Origin: Bacteroidales bacterium
GTDB taxonomy: Bacteria > Bacteroidota > Bacteroidia > Bacteroidales > WCHB1-69
Assembly: GCA_028684405.1 (NCBI GenBank)
Contig: JAQUGA010000030.1
Location: 1-16,668, forward strand
Length of the DNA stretch: 16,668 nt
Direction of reading: 5' to 3'
Shown: positions 14,313 through 16,668 of the stretch, one piece after another
Numbering within the stretch: position 1 is the stretch's first letter
Layout: every line of letters begins with the position of its first letter
Translations under genes and position numbers: made by a program
The notes under the pieces: generated by a model
Databases searched by the model: none
The model's input: only the letters and a program-made list of their open reading frames with translations
Told to the model about the DNA's origin: nothing

Positions 14313-16668
14313 TTACTTTATATTTTTAATCCAATTGAATGCGTTTACAAAAGCTTCCATCCAAGGCGTAACGTCATGTTTGCGATGTTCTGGGTAGTTG
14401 TATGCCCATTGCCATGGAAAAATAGCCCGTTCGGGATGTGGCATAATCGCTAGGTGTCGCCCATCTTTTGAACAAATGGCAGCGGCGTTAAACGCAGAAC
14501 CATTTGGATTTCCAGGGTAGCCGCTGTAGCTATATTTTGCTGGAATATTATACTCTTCTGGAGCATAAGGCAAAATAAACTTTCCTTCGCCGTGCGATAT
14601 CCAAATTCCCAATCGAGTTTCTGATAGAGAGGAGAGCATTACCGAATTATTGGGCATAATATTCAATGTTACAAAACCAGATTCAAATTTATGAGAATCG
14701 TTGTGTGCCATTTTGGGACGAATGGTTTGTTGCGGATAAATCAATCCCAACTCCACCATTAATTGGCAACCGTTGCAAATGCCCAAACTTAAAGTATCTT
14801 CGCGTTTGAAGAAATTGTCGAGTGCCATTTTTGCTTTTGGATTGTACAAGAATGCACCTGCCCAACCTTTAGCTGAACCTAAAACATCGGAATTTGAAAA
14901 TCCACCTACAAATACAATCATATTGACATCTTCCAAGTTTTCTTCGCCCGAAATCAAATCAGTCATGTGTACATCTTTCACATCAAAACCAGCAAGCCAC
15001 AAGGTATAAGCTGTTTCACGATCGCAATTGCATCCTTTTTCGCGAATAATAGCAGCGCGAATGCCTGATTTTTCTTTGCGATTTGGATTAATGCCCAAAG
15101 ATGCAGCACTGCCATCAAAATGTTCTGGATAAACATAAACTAATTCTTGGTTTTTATAATTATCATATCGTTCAAGCGCAAGTTCTGGAGTGCTTTGATG
15201 AACGTCTAACAAATATGAAGTTTCATACCAAATATCGCGGGTTTCAAATAAATTAAAAGTCAAATTCGTCGTTAAATGCTTAACTTCCAGTTTGTTTTTC
15301 TTGGTAACTTTTCCAATTGTAAGGAAATGAATTCCAGCTTGTTTTAAAATCTCTTTAACTTTGGCATCTTTAATCTGTACAATAATAGCTGGCTTTTCGC
15401 TGAACAAAATGCGAACCAAATCTTTTTCATCAAAACCACTCAAGTCAGCATCAATTCCAATGTAATTATTGGGGAACATCATTTCAAGAAGAGCGGTAAT
15501 CAAACCTCCAGCAGAAATATCATGTCCAGCAAGAATTAATTCTTGTTCAATAAGTTTTTGAACCGTATTAAATGTGTTTTTAAAATATTCATGATCATTA
15601 ATTTCAGGAACTTCATTCCCCAAAGCATTAACTACTTGAGCAAACGAACTTCCACCAAGATGGAACGGACTTTTGCAAAAATCGATGTAAACAATTTCGG
15701 TTCCAGGAATATCTTCAAGAGCGGATGTAATAATCTGTTTAATGTTGCTTACTTCTCCAATGGCCGAAATAATAACGGTTCCTGGTGATAAAACGGAAGT
15801 TCCATCAGGATATTTTTGCGTCATCGAAAGAGAATCTTTTCCAGTTGGAATATTGATGCCTAAATCACAAGCAAAATCGCTGACCGCTTTCACCGCTTTA
15901 TATAAACGAGCATCTTCACCGCTGTTTCTGCAAGGCCACATCCAATTGGCACTGAGCGAAATACCTTTGATATTTTGTTCAATGGGAGCCCAAACAATAT
16001 TGGTGAGCGATTCGGCAATGGCCAATTTTGAGCCCGCTTCCGCATTTGCCAAAGCAACTGCAGGAGCATGTCCAATGGAAGTTGCTATTCCTTTTTCGCC
16101 TCGATAATCAATGGCAAGTGCTCCCAAATTACTAAGCGGCAACTGAACCATTCCAACACATTGCTGACGAGCCACTTTTCCTGTTATCGAACGGTCCACT
16201 TTATTGGTTAACCAATCTTTACAAGCAACTGCTTCCAATTTTAAAACATCAGAAACATAATCTTTTATTTTCGAAACGTCATATTGAATTTCTTTATTTT
16301 TAACCTCAATTGTTTGGTCATTCATGATTGTTTTTGGTGGATTTCCAAAAAAGTCATTTAATTCCAAATCGATGGCTGAAATATCTTGAGCAGGATGGTG
16401 AAATTTCAAACGATGATCGCCAGTTGTTTCTCCAACTATATAAAATGGCGCTCTTTCGCGCTTGGCAATGCGAGCAATCATCTCTTCATCTTTCGCCTTA
16501 ATGAGCATTCCCATTCGTTCTTGCGATTCGTTACCGATAATTTCTTTCATCGAAAGTGTTTTATCACCTACGGGCAATTTGCTATATCGATATCTCCACC
16601 GCTTGTTTCAACAAGTTCTGACCAACCATTTAGATGTCCGCCTGCTCCGTGATCGTGGATTGAAACCC
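14313..16668 (-). CDS. purL: Phosphoribosylformylglycinamidine synthase, large type, C-terminal part, frameshifted
   Basis: PurL makes FGAM from FGAR, glutamine and ATP, the fourth step of purine synthesis. This is the single-chain form of about 1,200-1,300 residues; its N-terminal part lies beyond the right edge. The window begins with SIHDHGAGGHLNGWSELVE, enters a one-base frameshift at 16575-16580, and resumes with LPVGDKTLSMKEIIGNESQERMG. From that point 754 codons remain. The second synthase half shows GKDSLSMTQ and GHDISAGGLITALLEMMFP. The C-terminal glutaminase domain starts near codon 505 of this part and has nucleophile C601 in GICNGC, then ISHGEGKF, and H714/E716 in MPHPERA. All key residues are intact, so the shift is more likely a sequence error than decay. 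The membrane-protein gene follows six bases after the stop. Confidence 0.94.
16575..16581 (-). other. One-base frameshift site in purL
   Basis: On the minus strand the DNA reads GCAAATTGCCCGTAGG. The upstream frame gives A-N-C-P-stop, whereas adding one T (AAATTTGCCC) gives A-N-L-P-V-G-D, as expected in Bacteroidota PurL. Both flanking frames encode well-conserved PurL sequence. The site is 90 bases from the contig end, so a missing base in a short T run from low coverage is the simplest explanation. Confidence 0.9.

Noticed and set aside
16568..16577. purL start at TTG 16577
   Set aside because: It is an artefact of the frameshift; conserved PurL sequence continues upstream in another frame to the window edge.
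1..16668. CRISPR array, tRNA, rRNA, insertion sequence or biosynthetic cluster
   Set aside because: Reading both strands I found no spaced direct repeats, tRNA-like cloverleaf, transposase or cluster-type enzymes.

Overview
The window reads as one contig from a member of the Bacteroidota, most likely an anaerobic or fermentative lineage such as the Bacteroidales/Marinilabiliales. This rests on four things: AT-rich DNA with little Shine-Dalgarno signal; a PorZ-like protein of the type IX secretion system, which is confined to this phylum; a large single-chain PurL with the Bacteroidota-type signature; and HydF, the maturation GTPase for oxygen-sensitive [FeFe] hydrogenase. The lineage is inferred from protein family resemblance only. 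No 16S rRNA or other RNA gene is present.

All genes are on the minus strand except sppA. Read in the direction of minus-strand transcription (right to left), the right end holds the C-terminal two thirds of purL, followed six bases later by a polytopic membrane protein with a TTG start. A 339-base convergent gap with a bidirectional hairpin terminator and a 20-base palindrome separates this pair from sppA (+ strand). sppA and dnaE diverge from a 294-base intergenic region. dnaE is followed by trxA, and two hairpins after trxA probably end that unit. Next comes a tight run of DUF58 protein, radC, a WecB-type UDP-GlcNAc 2-epimerase and 5-formyl-THF cyclo-ligase, with gaps of 4 bases or an overlap of 20. 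Then follow a secreted beta-barrel-like protein, folK, hydF, and the start of porZ, which runs off the left edge.

Most of the content is core metabolism and envelope upkeep: purine synthesis (purL), folate supply and recycling (folK, formyl-THF cyclo-ligase), replication (dnaE), redox (trxA), envelope sugar precursors (wecB type), membrane proteolysis (sppA) and secretion (porZ). I see no mobile element, CRISPR array, defence cassette or biosynthetic cluster, and I do not claim a new system.

Two technical points matter to anyone reusing the sequence. Bases 1-14 match the end of an Illumina adapter exactly and are not genomic. purL carries a one-base frameshift close to the right edge that looks like a missing T in a short homopolymer. 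Both ends therefore look like low-quality contig ends.
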